Below, piece by piece: positions 37,489 through 50,312 of a stretch of 64,000 bases of DNA. Made by a program: the position numbers and the translations under genes. This DNA comes from Baylisascaris procyonis (lineage: Eukaryota; Nematoda; Chromadorea; Rhabditida; Ascarididae): the NCBI GenBank assembly GCA_037389465.1, contig JAZARR010000123.1, positions 1,620,501-1,684,500 on the forward strand, given 5' to 3'. A model generated the notes under the pieces. The model was given only the letters and a program-made list of their open reading frames with translations. It was not told the DNA's origin and did not search any database. The first letter of the stretch is position 1; each line of letters opens with the position of its first letter.

Positions 37489-40400
37489 CTGAAGTTTCTT
37501 TCTTTTTTTTTGAACAAATGAGCAAGTTGTAAGCAATCTTATTGCACGTTTGCAAATACAAACAATCAACTATCAACTCAAATCGCTTAAAAAAACGAAG
37601 GATAAAATTTTTTTTTGAAAATATTCCATCCTAAAATGTGTTTTTAGTCAACTACCCTCGGAGACAATTCATTAATATAATAATAAAAAATAGGAACTAC
37701 AATTATACGATCAGAAAAGTAACAAATCAATTCCTCATTCTTTCATTAAATCAAAAGATCTCATCAGGCATTTATTTGGAACTATCCTTTGGAGAATTTT
37801 CACTAGTGTTTTTTCGATAGTCAACGTTTTTTTGGTAGCAAATAAAATGATTAACAAAAAAAAAAAAAAAAAACATTGAAAAAGACCAATAAATCACCAG
37901 TTAATTATTTATCTTAAATTAACGCCTCTTAGAACGCCTCCGACAAAGATCACGTCATTTTTTTTACTGTACAAATATAAAACTTCATCCTCTACAAAAA
38001 AAAAAGTGCAACGAATATTGTAAATGATGAAAAAAAAACACTATAAAACTCAACCATATGAATGCTATTATTATAGGTGATAATTTTACTGGTAGAAAAA
38101 ATTGTAATCGATTCTACTAATTACCATATTTGTGCTTCTGATTAATTTATGTAAAATAAATTCAATGAAATGAACGATGAGTATTTGGCATTCCTTGAAT
38201 GAAGCAAATGTTTGTCTACAATCGACACTCAAAAGATGTTAGCAAATATGGGCTCTATCATTGAATGTGAATCCTGCTTATCACTTAGTCATTAAATATG
38301 AATTCCACTTATTACTTTCCTAGAAATAATGGAAACATTTCAAGTTAATTGCTCTCTTAAAATTGCTTGATTACGGTACACTACAGTAATTCATTATTTG
38401 CGATAACCTTCATTCATCCTTCTTCGCAAAGACATTTGAATAATTTCGACAGTGGTGATTTCTGAAGTGAATTTCTCTAGAATGAAATATGATGCTGTCG
38501 AACATCAGCACATTTCTAACGATGACGTGTCCCTTGGTGCCCAATACAGATGCACTCCTCGCGCTTCTTTCACTCACATTCCCCCCTTGTCAATGAGTTG
38601 AATCGCGTAACTTATCATTCCTTCTAAACAAAAGCACCGCGCAAATTGCCTAGGTGCTGTGCGATGACTAAGCCGGCTCCCACAGATGTACCATCCATCG
38701 ATCATGAAATGCCACTATCCTTCTCATATGACCGCCGCTTAATATAAGAAACAAAAACGATAAATTCCAAAACTAAATATGGGTATATCGGTGAAAATTT
38801 TCAACATTTTTTGTAAATCGCGAATGCTTTATTTTATGAAACTTGCCAAATAGTGTGGAAAAATATTGAAAATGAATTTCATTAATTCAAATATTAGTTT
38901 TTGTTTTAAATATTACTTTGCTCGATGAGAAGCCATAATTTCTTGAGTGCAAATTTTGAAGATTTTGAACGTTAAACTAAGCAACTAACGAGGTCTCTCC
39001 CAATTCAGCTTTCTCTAAAACCTGTAGATCATCGCCTGCTTTTCTTCTGTTGCAAAAAAAAAAAAATCTTTTCCTAATATGCGATCGACTTTTCTTTAAA
39101 AAATATTTTTCCATAACGTAGAAGATTACTCGAATTTCCTAGTCAAGATAATTCGTAAAAAGAAGAGAAAAAAATATTTGGAGAAAAAAAGAAAAATAAA
39201 TAAATTTTAAGGGGTAATATAATACAGCTGCAATAATAAGCATGACGTCAACAACGAAGAGAAAGAAATTTCTACGAAAGGAAAAAAAAAGACAAACGGA
39301 TTTATGCATTAAAATATTTCCTCAAAGTTAAAAATATTCCCTCTATTCGATGTTAGTATTAAAGTGAAGCGAATAATCTCTTGCTCCGTTGATAACAGAA
39401 ACTTTTGGAATTCGGGATTCATTCCACTATCTGATTTCAGCTCTTTTCTGTTCTATTAATTTCATATTCGTTGATTTCATAACTTTTCATAAGTTCAAGC
39501 TTCAACTAAACGATATGCCTAGAGATAGAAATGATGGCAATAAAAACTAAAATTTTTCAACAACATTATTGGATGAAATTTTCCAAATTTTTTTATTTTT
39601 GGTCAATAAATGCACTCATTCGTAAAGCAATTGCAAAATGTCGGAATGTGAAATGAATATCAAAAGAATATGTTTTTATACAATATTAAAAGGGTGAAGC
39701 GCGTAAATTCATTTCACATTTCATTTATTGCTCCGAGTCGATCATACAACTCTTTCGTTAGATTACCAAAAGAGTGATTTCTCAGATATTTGACTACACT
39801 CTTCCAACAATATCTAATTTAATTAGTGAAGTTGATTGCAATAAACGCAGAAATTGCCCAAGTTTTTTTTTTTTTTGAGGTTTTTTATACATGTTCTTGT
39901 CATATCAGCATATGTATGAGACAAACTGATGTGGCATAAGTGCTATATTTCGAAAATTTCAAGTAAATCATGATAGCCGCATCCATCACCGGTGAAAAAT
40001 GGGGAAGCGGAAGAAGTGGGGGTGTTTTTTCGACTAGCTGAGGATTTCCATGTGTATTATAGCTAAACAAAAATTCCATCTCGTCTCTTCCTTAAGCGTA
40101 ACTATTCGCCTCTAACTACTGACGATTCTGGCAATAAAATTGATCATCTCAAACTCCATTAATTTAAAAGTCAAACTTTTACCTTCATTGTTAAATGTGA
40201 TTCAAAAACAAACTTTCAATATAACTCAAGAATCGCAATATCTCAAGAATTCAAATAACTCAAAGATTTGCAAAGCGGCTTTGTTTGATAGCAAAGGAAT
40301 GATAAATCGTCCTATCATTACTGCTAAATATGGGCAGATGGCTGGCCTCTGTGTTGAAAATCAAAAGCGCATAGCGTTCCCACTTTCCCTCGCCTCTCCG

Positions 40401-40970
40401 GATGGATGTGGAGTTGCCCAAATTTTGCATTCACAAATTACGGAACAAACTCCGCGAAGTTTCTCATTTCTAATTTGAAACTACCTTATAGATAGATAAA
40501 ATTTCGAAGAAATGCTGAACCTAGATATGCCTGGAAAGTTTCTTATTTCGCCTAGAGTATCGCAGCAATCACTCAAATATTTGCAAGTCTTTAAATACAA
40601 TAAGCACTGCAGCAATAATATTGCCGAATTAAAATATAGGCATATTTGTTCGTACGGTTTTCACACCACCGACAAGCAGTCAAGCTGTAATGTCGCGGAA
40701 ATCTCCAACTTCATCCTTAAAATTTAGTGAAGTCGACTTTCTTTTCCTGATCCTCATCGCTTTCCTCATAAAAAAGGCGATCTAATCGAGTCTTCTGTTA
40801 TCGTACCCATATCCCTTATAAGATGTCAATTCTTCATCGACTACCAAACTGGCAATTCTCCCAAAATTGACCATTCTGTGGACACCTCTAATAAATTTAA
40901 TACCGCTACTTTAAGCAATGGGTTCGTATTGCGGTCAGATAAAGCGATATTCACATCGCATGCTAAAACT

Positions 40971-40998
40971 ATATATATATTATATATATACATATACA

Positions 40999-41057
<59 letters not shown>
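40971..41057. repeat. (TA)n microsatellite, interrupted
   Basis: About 87 bp of TA with two ACATA interruptions near its start. The ORFs crossing it on both strands (poly Ile-Tyr) are artefacts of the repeat. Confidence 0.97.
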
Positions 41058-41060
<3 letters not shown>

Positions 41061-43181
41061 TGTGGGATTTGTTTTCTCATGAAATGCTATATATTTATTG
41101 CTAAAGTATAAACGCTTTTACAATAAGAAATCAATGGATGATCGCTGTTTAAATTTCACTCGAAAGTCGAATCGTTCATCTCGAATTACATTCGAAAGTG
41201 CACAACAAATGTGCACAGCATTGCAATCACATCCTATTCTTAGAATCGATGAACAACGCTTTAAATACGGTTGAATGATATGCTATACGAAATGTGATGC
41301 CACACAAAAATATTAGAAAGTTAAATGAATAAGAAAGACATCAACTAATAACTCAACAAAAGATATGTGATTCTGCAGAAGCATTCAATGCAATTGTAAT
41401 GGCACATCGTCAATCGCATCAGCTATCATCCCATAGTAATATTCTGCCGATAATTTGTAATTTGATGAGATATTTCTCAGTGGTTTTTTTTTTTTTTTGT
41501 TAAGTTTCTGAGCATAATTTTAATAAACAGGAAATTCGATTAAACAGCGAAAGAAATTCGATAGAAGATATATTCGTGGAGAAACAAAAATCTTCAGCAA
41601 AATAAGAAACGTTCTCAAAAGCGTCGAATTTTCAACGAAAGAAATTATCAATCATAAACAACGAATAAAATTTTACTTGAACGCTTATTTGAGAAAAAAA
41701 AAAGGATTTTGAAAAAGTTAAATTTGAATAGCTGCCAAATATGCATTATGCAATAGGCAGAACACCCACAAATTCAATAACTAGGATGGTCAATTAACTA
41801 AGTGACATATATGTATGCGGCAAAATGGAACGAAAGAATTATTGAGCGTTGTATTGCATTAAGTGGAAATGAAGATGGTCTGCATTTTAATCTTTCTTCG
41901 CACTATTCCTCTCACTTATTATAAACTAATGACATTCTCATAACGATTGCCAAAAATTATACAGCCTTATGATGACATTTACTCTATTTGATGCTATTAA
42001 ATCATGAATATTTATACATTTGTTGAAGATTTCCATCAATCATTGATTCATTGATATATTTTGATAAATTATGTATTATATGCGAAGATAGAGGAAGTGG
42101 AATGCAATTATAAACTTTCTTTTTTTTTTTCTCAGAATGGATTATTTTTAAAGAATTTTCCAACATTTTTCATTTGAGAGAATATTTTGCATTTAAAAAC
42201 GATTAGAAAATATATCAGAAAAATTTCATTAATAAAAAATTTGCAAAATTTCATATTTGGCGAATGAAGAATATCAATTAGCCTAGACGAGACATCAAAA
42301 TCTCTAAAAAAAATGGCTTTTTTTAGCAATTTTTTTTAGATTACCGCCCAACTATTTTTCGACTCTACACAGATGTATCGCTCAATAATAGAAGTCCCCT
42401 AGAAATATTTAACTGATCGAATTTGCTTTCAACTTATTTCATTAATAATGTTGCCATAAAGAAATATTTAGGTGAATAAAAAAGCGCAAAAGTACTAAAA
42501 AAAAGTTTCATCGTTTTAAGATCAAATATGTAAAAGTCGTCAAACGTGAGGATTCCATTCGATGAGTTGTACGAGTTGAAAAGGTTACTGAATTTAAAAG
42601 AAAAAAAATTATGCGACAAAAACAATACAACAATCCTTATAAATGCATCATATTACAGTAATGCTTAGTCCGTTCAAAAAGTACCTAGTTACACTACGTC
42701 TCAATGCTCACATAATACATATTCAAGTACCAATTCTCATATCAATGAAGTTAAGGACCATGTTAATGGGAATGAGCGCTTCGATCATTTTGGCACATGT
42801 CGTCAAATACTCCCAAAAAAGGAAGAAAAGTGCGCTAGAGGAGCGGACATGATTCAAGCTTTGTTGCCTCATTGAATAATTCAATCGACATCATAAACGA
42901 CGAAAGGATAATAAAATATTTGGACTAACACGTTCATACTATAATTGAATACTTCGCTCATACGAATCTCCTATAAAAGTTCGGCTTTCCATATTAATTG
43001 ATTGTAAAATGCAGCCCGATCAACGCAAATACGACTTGACCGGCCGTAAAATGTAGGCAAATTTGTACGAGCAATTGAGTGCCTAGAACCCGTTTTTGCT
43101 AGACCAACTTGAACTGATATGGAAAGTTATTCAGCAATGCAGATTTGACCTACCAAATTTTGCAACCCTAGTTTCAACTAG

Positions 43182-43183
<2 letters not shown>

Positions 43184-43241
<58 letters not shown>
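43184..43241. repeat. (TA)n microsatellite
   Basis: A pure TA array of about 58 bp. Confidence 0.97.
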
Positions 43242-43243
<2 letters not shown>

Positions 43244-43518
43244 ATTTCATTAGCCTCACATTTCGAACCATTTAATTGCATTCCGATTGCCGATAGCACC
43301 GATAAAATATTTTGTTCAGATAGATTTCATCTTCCTCGATCATATAACCCTTATGCAGCAAACATGGCGCAGAGATTGGAAAATGAGGAAATTAATTGAT
43401 CGAAATGGAATCAAATTTTCAAAAAAAACTTCAACAGTTATAAAAACAATTCACAAGAAATGAGTAGAAATCAAGTTATCAGCAAAAAAAAAAAAAAAAC
43501 CAACCGAATCGAATTCAC

Positions 43519-43595
43519 ATGCCCAATTGAGCGACGGACTGTCGGTAGTTTTGATGCTTGGCAGCGAGCCAAGTGCAGTTCGATGCGAATAGCAA
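43519..43595 (-). CDS. possible internal exon
   Basis: The minus strand has a good acceptor (ATTCTCGTTTCAG|TTG) and a fair donor (GGGCAT|GTGAATTC). All three frames are open over 77 nt. The most protein-like are LLFASNCTWLAAKHQNYRQ... and AIRIELHLARCQASKL..., so the reading frame cannot be chosen. The island is G+C-richer than its flanks. A long plus-strand frame without ATG overlaps it (to about 43870), so even the strand is uncertain. Confidence 0.3.
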
Positions 43596-44401
43596 CTGAA
43601 ACGAGAATCATCTCGTCGAGGAATATCGGAGCACGTCTCCGATAATGCGGAGACTGACATTGTTCCTTCTTTATACGAATTTATTCTCGTTCCGGATCCA
43701 ATCGCATCAATTCAATATGCATCTGGTGAGCATTGCTTCATGCCAAAGAAACGTCGCCATCTGAAGGACGCACTCTTGTTGATGGAAGTCCCAATTGCCT
43801 TCAACAAACACTATATTGATATCTCTATGCGGATTGATATCTCAATGAAATTCGAACGATTTTTTTTTTAAATAAATAGAAAAACAAACAACAGCAAATA
43901 CAGCAATCGCATTCCTAACGTCCATACTTGCAAATTTATATATTATAAGACGATAGAAAGAGGGTGGATGAATACGTGGAGGCATCTGAATATAATGGAA
44001 ATTTATATACTTTAGTATCTTCTAAAAAATCGCTTCCGAATGTGAAGTCTATGAAATGGATTAATTTTATCACAACTAACATAACTTCGATTGTTATCCC
44101 CCCCCCCGCCGCAATGATGCAAAGATTTCTTTACACAGAAACTTGCGCCATATCGGAGCTGCTTTGTGGTGGCAAAAATCCACTCCCCTTCCCCCCCTCT
44201 CTCCCAATCTCTTGATAAACGAATGATGGTGTATTTAACATTATGGGAAAAAATTCTATTAGAAATAATACAATATTCACGGAAAATAACGACGATCTTC
44301 TATAAATGTAGTGATATAGTAGCGTTTTCGACTGCAAAAGAACATTTAAGGTCTCTTTGCATTACCTAAATGTTTGTTGTAGATATTTTATCAAATATCA
44401 A

Positions 44402-44515
44402 TATCAAAGTGACAAGTATATCAAGTATATCAAAGTGACAAGTATATCAATACTTTATTCACATTATAGTTAGTGGTTCTTACATGTGAAAAAAAAAATT
44501 AGATAGTGAATAGGA
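44402..44515. repeat. dispersed direct repeat, copy 1, with internal duplication
   Basis: TATCAAAGTGACAAGTATATC is duplicated here with a 26-bp period. The second unit continues into a further 60 bp or so (ATTCACATTATAGTTAGTG...GAAAAAAAAAATTAGATAGTGAAT) that recurs at 45053-45140. No open frame or terminal inverted repeat is seen. Confidence 0.8.
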
Positions 44516-44813
44516 TCTATTTTTACTATCTTCTTGTTCATTTTTATATTTTATTTTGCACTCATAGTTCTTAAATAATCTCATGTTTTTAATTAATGGT
44601 GCATTTATGGGTTTAAATAATTTCATTTAGCATAAACACGGCAACAACATATGACCTTAACATAATAAACTGAGACAAACGAAATTGCAACGAAAAGATC
44701 AGGACAACGGCGCTCTCTATCGAGGGGAAAAAAGAATGAGTCAATGAAAATTTTTAAATCCTAATGAGCAAATATATGCGTGAAAATCGTAGAACTGAGA
44801 GAGTAACCACATA

Positions 44814-44840
44814 CCCTTAACTGATGGACCAAATACACGG
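44814..44840 (-). CDS. possible small exon
   Basis: The donor TTAAGG|GTATGTGG on the minus strand closes an open frame reading WNFLNDNKAVYLVHQLR. The frame has no upstream AG except AATAAG just before AVY, so only the last nine codons could form an exon with that acceptor. The peptide looks protein-like but the acceptor is poor. It is weak evidence, included because it lies on the same strand as the giant gene. Confidence 0.2.
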
Positions 44841-45052
44841 CCTTATTGTCATTGAGGAAATTCCATAGAAAACAGTAGAATTTTGAATTAGTTTGTTGTA
44901 AATTTGTAATGATACAGAGATGTGAATTTCACTAAGAATTGTTTTGCCCATAGCATCAATCCATAAAACAACAAAAAAAAAAAAAACAAATAAAAGGATA
45001 AAGCTTCATAAAAAGATTGAGAAGCTGTAATAAAGGCATACTCAACACTGCG

Positions 45053-45140
45053 GATATCAAAGCGACAAGTACATCAATATTTTATTCACAGTATAGTTAG
45101 TGATTTTTACATTTGAAAAAAAATTAGGCGGTGAATATTG
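45053..45140. repeat. dispersed direct repeat, copy 2
   Basis: It matches 44428-44515 in the same orientation with scattered substitutions (for example AAAGCGACAAGTACATCAAT against AAAGTGACAAGTATATCAAT). The copies lie about 630 bp apart. Confidence 0.8.
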
Positions 45141-46284
45141 GAAAGAAGATCGAATAAGTTCGAGGAATTCTTCGAAACAAATAGAATTGAAATGGTGATA
45201 AGCAGCAGATGAAATGATGATAGAATATAAAGTGATAAATTAAAATTATAAAAAAAGATATAGGAAACGTTGGCAAAAATAGCGAATAATTTGCGAGCAT
45301 CGATAGTGCATTACCACTTAAAAAATCACCGAAACTTTTTCAGTATTTGATGTTTTTCGATGACTCAATTGAGGTATCAAATCACAAAGTAAATCGAACA
45401 AACGATTGCGTAACAGAGGGGTAACAACTCGCTCCCACCCCCAATGTTATACCTTCTTTTCTCTTTATACTCTCTTCTGGATAGTACTGTCCTTAGAATG
45501 CACGAATCTACTAAGTTAACGTTGAAAGAAAAAAAAAAGAAACTCATATTTCTTTAGACCATTAGCAAACAAAAATGCATCTATTTTGTGCACACCAAAC
45601 AAAGGAACATTGTGTAAAAAAAAGCGCACAACGCTCATCAATTTGCATAGAGCAATTTGTTAGCGCAATCTGAATGCAGATATTTTTCAACTTCTGAAAT
45701 TTCTTTTCATATTTGGTACTCAAAAAAAAAGATGTCACCAATTCATACACACACAAATATCACTCACATATCAATGTACCCCGTCTTTTTTTCTTCCATA
45801 AAATTAAATTTAACAACGAAATGTGTTATAGAATTTGCACGATTTGCAACTTTATAACACAATTCATTAACTCAGTTCATCATGTCACTTATGGACATTT
45901 CTCTTAAGTAACCCTATTCTCGCTCTAATTGACTGAATTCATTACTTTAGAATCGAAACCAGTTATTTGCTTTGGTTTTGTAAGCACTACAAATTAGTGC
46001 TCGAACTTTTGTGAATTTATTAGTTTCAAACATCAAATATGCACATCGATGATTCTATTGTAAAACGAATTTTTTTATAAATATTGTGATGAATTTTCGC
46101 TCGAATTTATAGATCAACTTGTGAATCGTATATAATTTGAATGAAAAAATTGGCCGATTACTTGTTTCATTTAAATGTATAAATTAATGCACTTAAATAG
46201 ATGAAAATTAGCGAATATAATCAGTGATTTTAATGCGAGAATTTGATAACAATTCATAAAAGAAAACGACTAAAATTTGAGCTC

Positions 46285-46286
<2 letters not shown>

Positions 46287-46316
<30 letters not shown>
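46287..46316. repeat. (TA)n microsatellite
   Basis: A pure TA array of about 30 bp. Confidence 0.95.
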
Positions 46317-46321
<5 letters not shown>

Positions 46322-46422
46322 AACGTCTTTTAAAGTTCAAAGTTAGTGCTCATATTTATGTACTCTCGATGGCCACCAACATGCTGTGCAAATATGAATG
46401 GGGACGATCGAATAACACTCAC

Positions 46423-46467
46423 AATGGATAGACACCTCTTTTTTTTCTAAAAGGTGTACGCTCTTCC
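46423..46467 (-). CDS. possible small internal exon
   Basis: The minus strand has the donor ATCCATT|GTGAGTG and a TTGTATTAATAG|GG acceptor. The frame reads KSVHLLEKKEVSIH, starting with two bases and ending with one. The frame stays open upstream to about 46500. Start and end phases would allow joining to the candidate exon at 58392-58426. It is short, so chance is possible. Confidence 0.3.
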
Positions 46468-48921
46468 CTATTAATACAACATTTCCTTTCAAGTATTTTC
46501 ATATACTATAACTCAAATATTGCGTCATTAAAACTGATGAATAATTAAACAAATAAAATCAACAATAAACATATCACATTAGATAAATAAACTGTTTCAC
46601 TTCAATGTGTTGAACAATTAAAGTAAGCAAGCCAAATAGAGCTTCAAATATTCCAATGATTGGCTATCTTTCAAGCATAAAGCTCATCAACTAGATCCAT
46701 ATCACTTAATAGTTATTTTTTAAAAGTATCGGATTGGATTTGTTTCATATTCGGGGCTTGCAATTGTGAACGCATCACTTGATTGCTTTAGTGCAAGTTT
46801 TCTATTTTTAGGCACTACTGCATACTTCTATATGCACTGAACATTGATAGCGACATCTAAGAGTGTCTAATGTCTGATAACTTCAAGTCAAGAACCGCTA
46901 TAGGCTAAAGCTATAGACCACGTTCTCGTAATGAAACAAAAATGATCAAAAGTCGTGCCCAATTTAGAAGGTGATCCTTTAACATCGAAGCGTATTACAA
47001 TTACTAGTAATAGCTTTAAAAAAATTTGCATCCATTCTATATACGCCGAGTTACAGAGAAAATGAACCTTCTAGAAGTGGTTTTCATGAGCAGGTTCAGG
47101 CAGCAAAAAAATGAATGCATCGTTATTCACCTTTTATTGGCTCTTCATCCAATTGGTTGACTTAATGAAATGCATTTCGTGCCAACTCATTTAACACTCT
47201 TTTCTACCTTTTCATGGTATTAATATTATGGTGATTTTTGCATATTTCCTTATTTTCTCCATTGAAGACCTCTTTTGGTATAAGTTAAGCGCACCAAATA
47301 TCTTATCTCTACCTTCAATAGCGTCTGAGTTAGAATTGCCAGATAGGTGGTACAAAGACGCGGACACATATACACGCACAGATACAACATCGCCAATAGC
47401 TATATGTTTCGAAAGCAAATTTCCACGGGAATATTATAAAACGAGCGCAATAACGTATACACATTCTGTTTGATTGATCCTCTTAGAAAAATCATCTACA
47501 ATATATTCAATATGTTGGCCCCTATAGAAGCGTATTTCTATAAGCACTTTACGGCAACATCATATCTATGCATATATGGATGCAATCATAGAGAAACCGA
47601 ATGCGACGTATTCCATCGATAGTGATACGATTACAAATTCAAATGAAAATTCGCCATCCTCATCAATCATCTAATTGATTTTTAAAAGTCAAATGAATAA
47701 GAGAAGCTGTCAATAAAAGGGTGGCATTTCGGTGATGTCAATTTTGTAAGACATTTTGCTAAGAATGCTCATCGTCGTTGGAGAAAATATTCGCGGAAAC
47801 TTTTAGAGCACTCTTAAGCTGAATCACAGATGAGATGCACATAGTGAATAAGATTTGTTGGTGAAGGCATAGCATAGAGGGGGTGGAAATGCGCGAGAAT
47901 AACGTGTAGAGTGCACAGGTGAGTGAGGCTCTTTCGCTTTTGTTCTGCACAAAGGGAGATGATAATAGAGCGGTGTGATGCATGCATGGACAGGTGTTTG
48001 TGGTACGTCCCCACTGAACTGCTCCACCGATTCAAGGCATCACAATTGGGACACAAATACACTTGATTGAGCAGTTAATCATATTGCTACTGAAAAAAAA
48101 AGGTACCAAGGTAAGATGAGGGAAAATTTTCGAGGAATATCCTGTACTTTGAGTGGATATGAGTTACCAGAAGGCCATCATTTTCTCCTTCCTTCTTTCT
48201 TTCTCTTCAAGTGATCGGGATTCATTTATTTGTTGTGATGATGATAAATCTTCTGCCGAGTGGAAATCATTTCAAAAACGATATTCGCATCCAAAAAAAA
48301 GACTTGTTTGCATAGTTGAACGTTTTTAAAATATAGATACGTAATGAAATAGATCTGAAAAAAAAAACTAGCGAACAAAGTTTATTGAGCATTTGAAACA
48401 ATTTTTTTTTTCTGCTATATTTTATTTCAACAATCAGTGAAATATTGATATATCGCTTAATACAAAAATTTTTCATATATTGTTTACGCTTCAACTACCC
48501 AAAATTATGGTACCTGACTTCACTTTTCAACTAATGGCTACCGCCTTGCCATCATCGACCACTCGCACAACTTTCTACCTATGCTAGCAAATTAGGCAAT
48601 CATATAAAGACTATTCAAATAACTATTCATTTATTTCTCAATAGTGGAGAGAATTCGATGCCTATGTTAATGTATATGCGAAAATATTTGCTAAAATTAA
48701 TAGCCATCACAAGGGAGTAGCAATTAATCAATGAGTAAGAAAATAAGCGGAAAAGTAGAAAAGAAGATAAGCACAATACGAATGGATATATATCACCACA
48801 TCAAATCAACAAGTCCAAACACACAAAAATAATGCTGTCGAAATCGATCGATTACGTATAAATCCCTAAGCAAAAAAATTTTTGCATACAACATCTGATA
48901 ATGTGCACAAGAAAAATTTGC

Positions 48922-48984
<63 letters not shown>

Positions 48985-49301
48985 TGGTGATGCTCGTAAT
49001 TCAAGTCATCCATAAGCAAACAACGTTCTACCTAAGGCAATAACTAGTTACAAGGTTCGTGAATGGAACTGCCGGATAGGCATAAAACCATATGTGTGCG
49101 TCAACACGTACAGGTGGGATGCCGCCATAACAATAAAGAAACAGTTTAAATGCACATCATAGTATCTCAACTGCTCGAACATCAGAGATCAAAATAAAAA
49201 GCATTCGGAGTTTTTCGTGTACCATTCACATGTACAAAGACTGACCCTTGCGATTTATTTATTTATCACGCGCACATTTATCTGTATTCTTCAGGCAACG
49301 C
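46468..49301 (-). other. no gene supported; G+C-richer island at 47.76-48.06 kb
   Basis: Between 47759 and 48062 three overlapping minus frames are open at once, which reflects raised G+C rather than proven coding. An ORF at 47228-47473 (plus) is unrecognised. Confidence 0.35.
48922..48981. repeat. (TA)n microsatellite
   Basis: About 60 bp of TA with one ACA interruption at the left end. Confidence 0.97.
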
Positions 49302-49548
49302 TTACTTTCGACGATTCGCATAGAGTAATGCTTCGTAGCCTATTTGTGCGCCTCTCGAGCGCAAAAAAAAGGGAAACGAAACTATAAACCTAATCGAAAT
49401 TGATGAACTGCCGATTATAATGAAATAAAATACAGCAACTTACTGTCAGGTCACTTAAGGAGTAAAAGCAAAGCACTATCTCTTCCTGATCTAATTGCCC
49501 TCGCAAAAACATTGAAATAAACGATGCTACAACTATTGCAGATCTCAT
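49302..49548 (-). CDS. possible small two-exon gene with N-terminal hydrophobic segment
   Basis: On the minus strand an ATG at 49548 opens 35 codons (MRSAIVVASFISMFLRGQ, then LDQEEIVLCFYSLSDLT) ending at a consensus donor (ACA|GTAAGTTG, exon end 49444). A 54-nt intron ends TTTCGATTAG at 49390. The second part (49389 down to 49306) reads VYSFVSLFFALERRTNRL..., and the frame then meets GTAAGC, which is either another donor or four more codons and a stop. The intron size is typical of small nematode introns. The first 17 residues resemble a signal or membrane segment. I recognise no family; these may instead be two exons of the giant gene. Confidence 0.28.
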
Positions 49549-49914
49549 CTATCGTTGAAAATAAAATAAAACGATGAGTCAGATGCTGTCAAGGCGAAAC
49601 AGATAGATGACCAGTAAACAAGTTAGGATGTTAGGCCAAATAGACGTTGCCGAATTTGAATCGTTGGTCATTCGATCGAGATGAACGGTACAATTGTTGA
49701 GGTTGTCTCATTTCACACTCGTATTGCTATGTGGTGCCTAGAATAAGAAGTGGATAGGGAACGCAAATATATATATATGCTGCATAAGAGTGGACAACGA
49801 TACGTACACTCAACAATAGCAGCACTGCGTTAAGCCCTACTTCCGCACTTCTTGCTTCATCTCACTGAGCTGTTTGGAGATGAGTGTTGCTTAGTCAGCC
49901 ATTCATTCACTTCA

Positions 49915-50030
49915 CTGATGACCACCCGCTATCGCTTTGCATTGAAACTTCACCTGATGACCACTCCCTATAGCTTCTCATTGAAACTTCACGTGATGAC
50001 CACTCGATGCCGCTTCTCACAGAAACTTTG
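49915..50030. repeat. 39-bp minisatellite, three copies
   Basis: Three head-to-tail units begin TGATGACCACT/C and end TTGAAACTT(CAC). The unit length is a multiple of three, so the plus-strand frame is kept (LMTTRYRFALKLH type repeats), but the frame is short and has no recognised family. Confidence 0.9.
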
Positions 50031-50262
50031 TCCTTATTGCACTCTACTACGTTAGTTGATTATATAATAAAAATGTTTGAAAAGAAAATAAAGCTATACT
50101 CGAAATAAAGCTATACTAAAATCATTGCTTCTTACATAAACATTAGATATTTCACTGCGTCCTAATTGATATATTTTTGACATAAACTTATCCTATTTTT
50201 TCGCCACAAAAATAAACGTATAAATATTCATCGGAATAATAAAAAAAAAAAATTAAGTGAGA

Positions 50263-50312
50263 AAAATGAATGTGTTATAAAAATGAATGTGTTATAAAAA
50301 TGAATGTCATGA
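50263..50312. repeat. 17-bp tandem repeat
   Basis: AAAATGAATGTGTTATA occurs twice in tandem followed by a diverged third unit; related GTGAGTGTGTTATA follows. Confidence 0.85.

Larger units (their letters stand above)
37489..43518 (-). other. presumed intron, no gene supported
   Basis: It contains the 112-codon plus frame at 40140-40478 (no family, chance-compatible), an interrupted (TA)n array and a possible 25-nt microexon at 39022-39046. No RNA gene seen. Confidence 0.4.

Noticed and set aside
39022..39046. Possible 25-nt microexon (RKAGDDLQ) upstream of the exon at 37396
   Set aside because: The acceptor is a T-run plus GCAACAG and the phase fits, but 25 nt is too short to separate from chance.
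40140..40478. 112-codon plus-strand frame
   Set aside because: No recognisable motif, ordinary A+T-driven composition in its first half, and no conserved features. Kept only as a mention in the intron entry.
40841..41111. Ile-Tyr-rich frames on both strands
   Set aside because: Artefacts of the (TA)n microsatellite.
42975..43137. Minus-strand frame after TTTCCATATCAG (QVGLAKTGSRHSIARTNL...)
   Set aside because: The acceptor is reasonable, but there is no convincing donor before the stop and the peptide has no helical or family character.
49262..49430. Plus-strand terminal exon (ATLTFDDSHRVMLRSLFV...) after TATTCTTCAG with a nearby AATAAA
   Set aside because: The opposite strand has a better-supported spliced pair over the same bases, and AATAAA is very common in this sequence.
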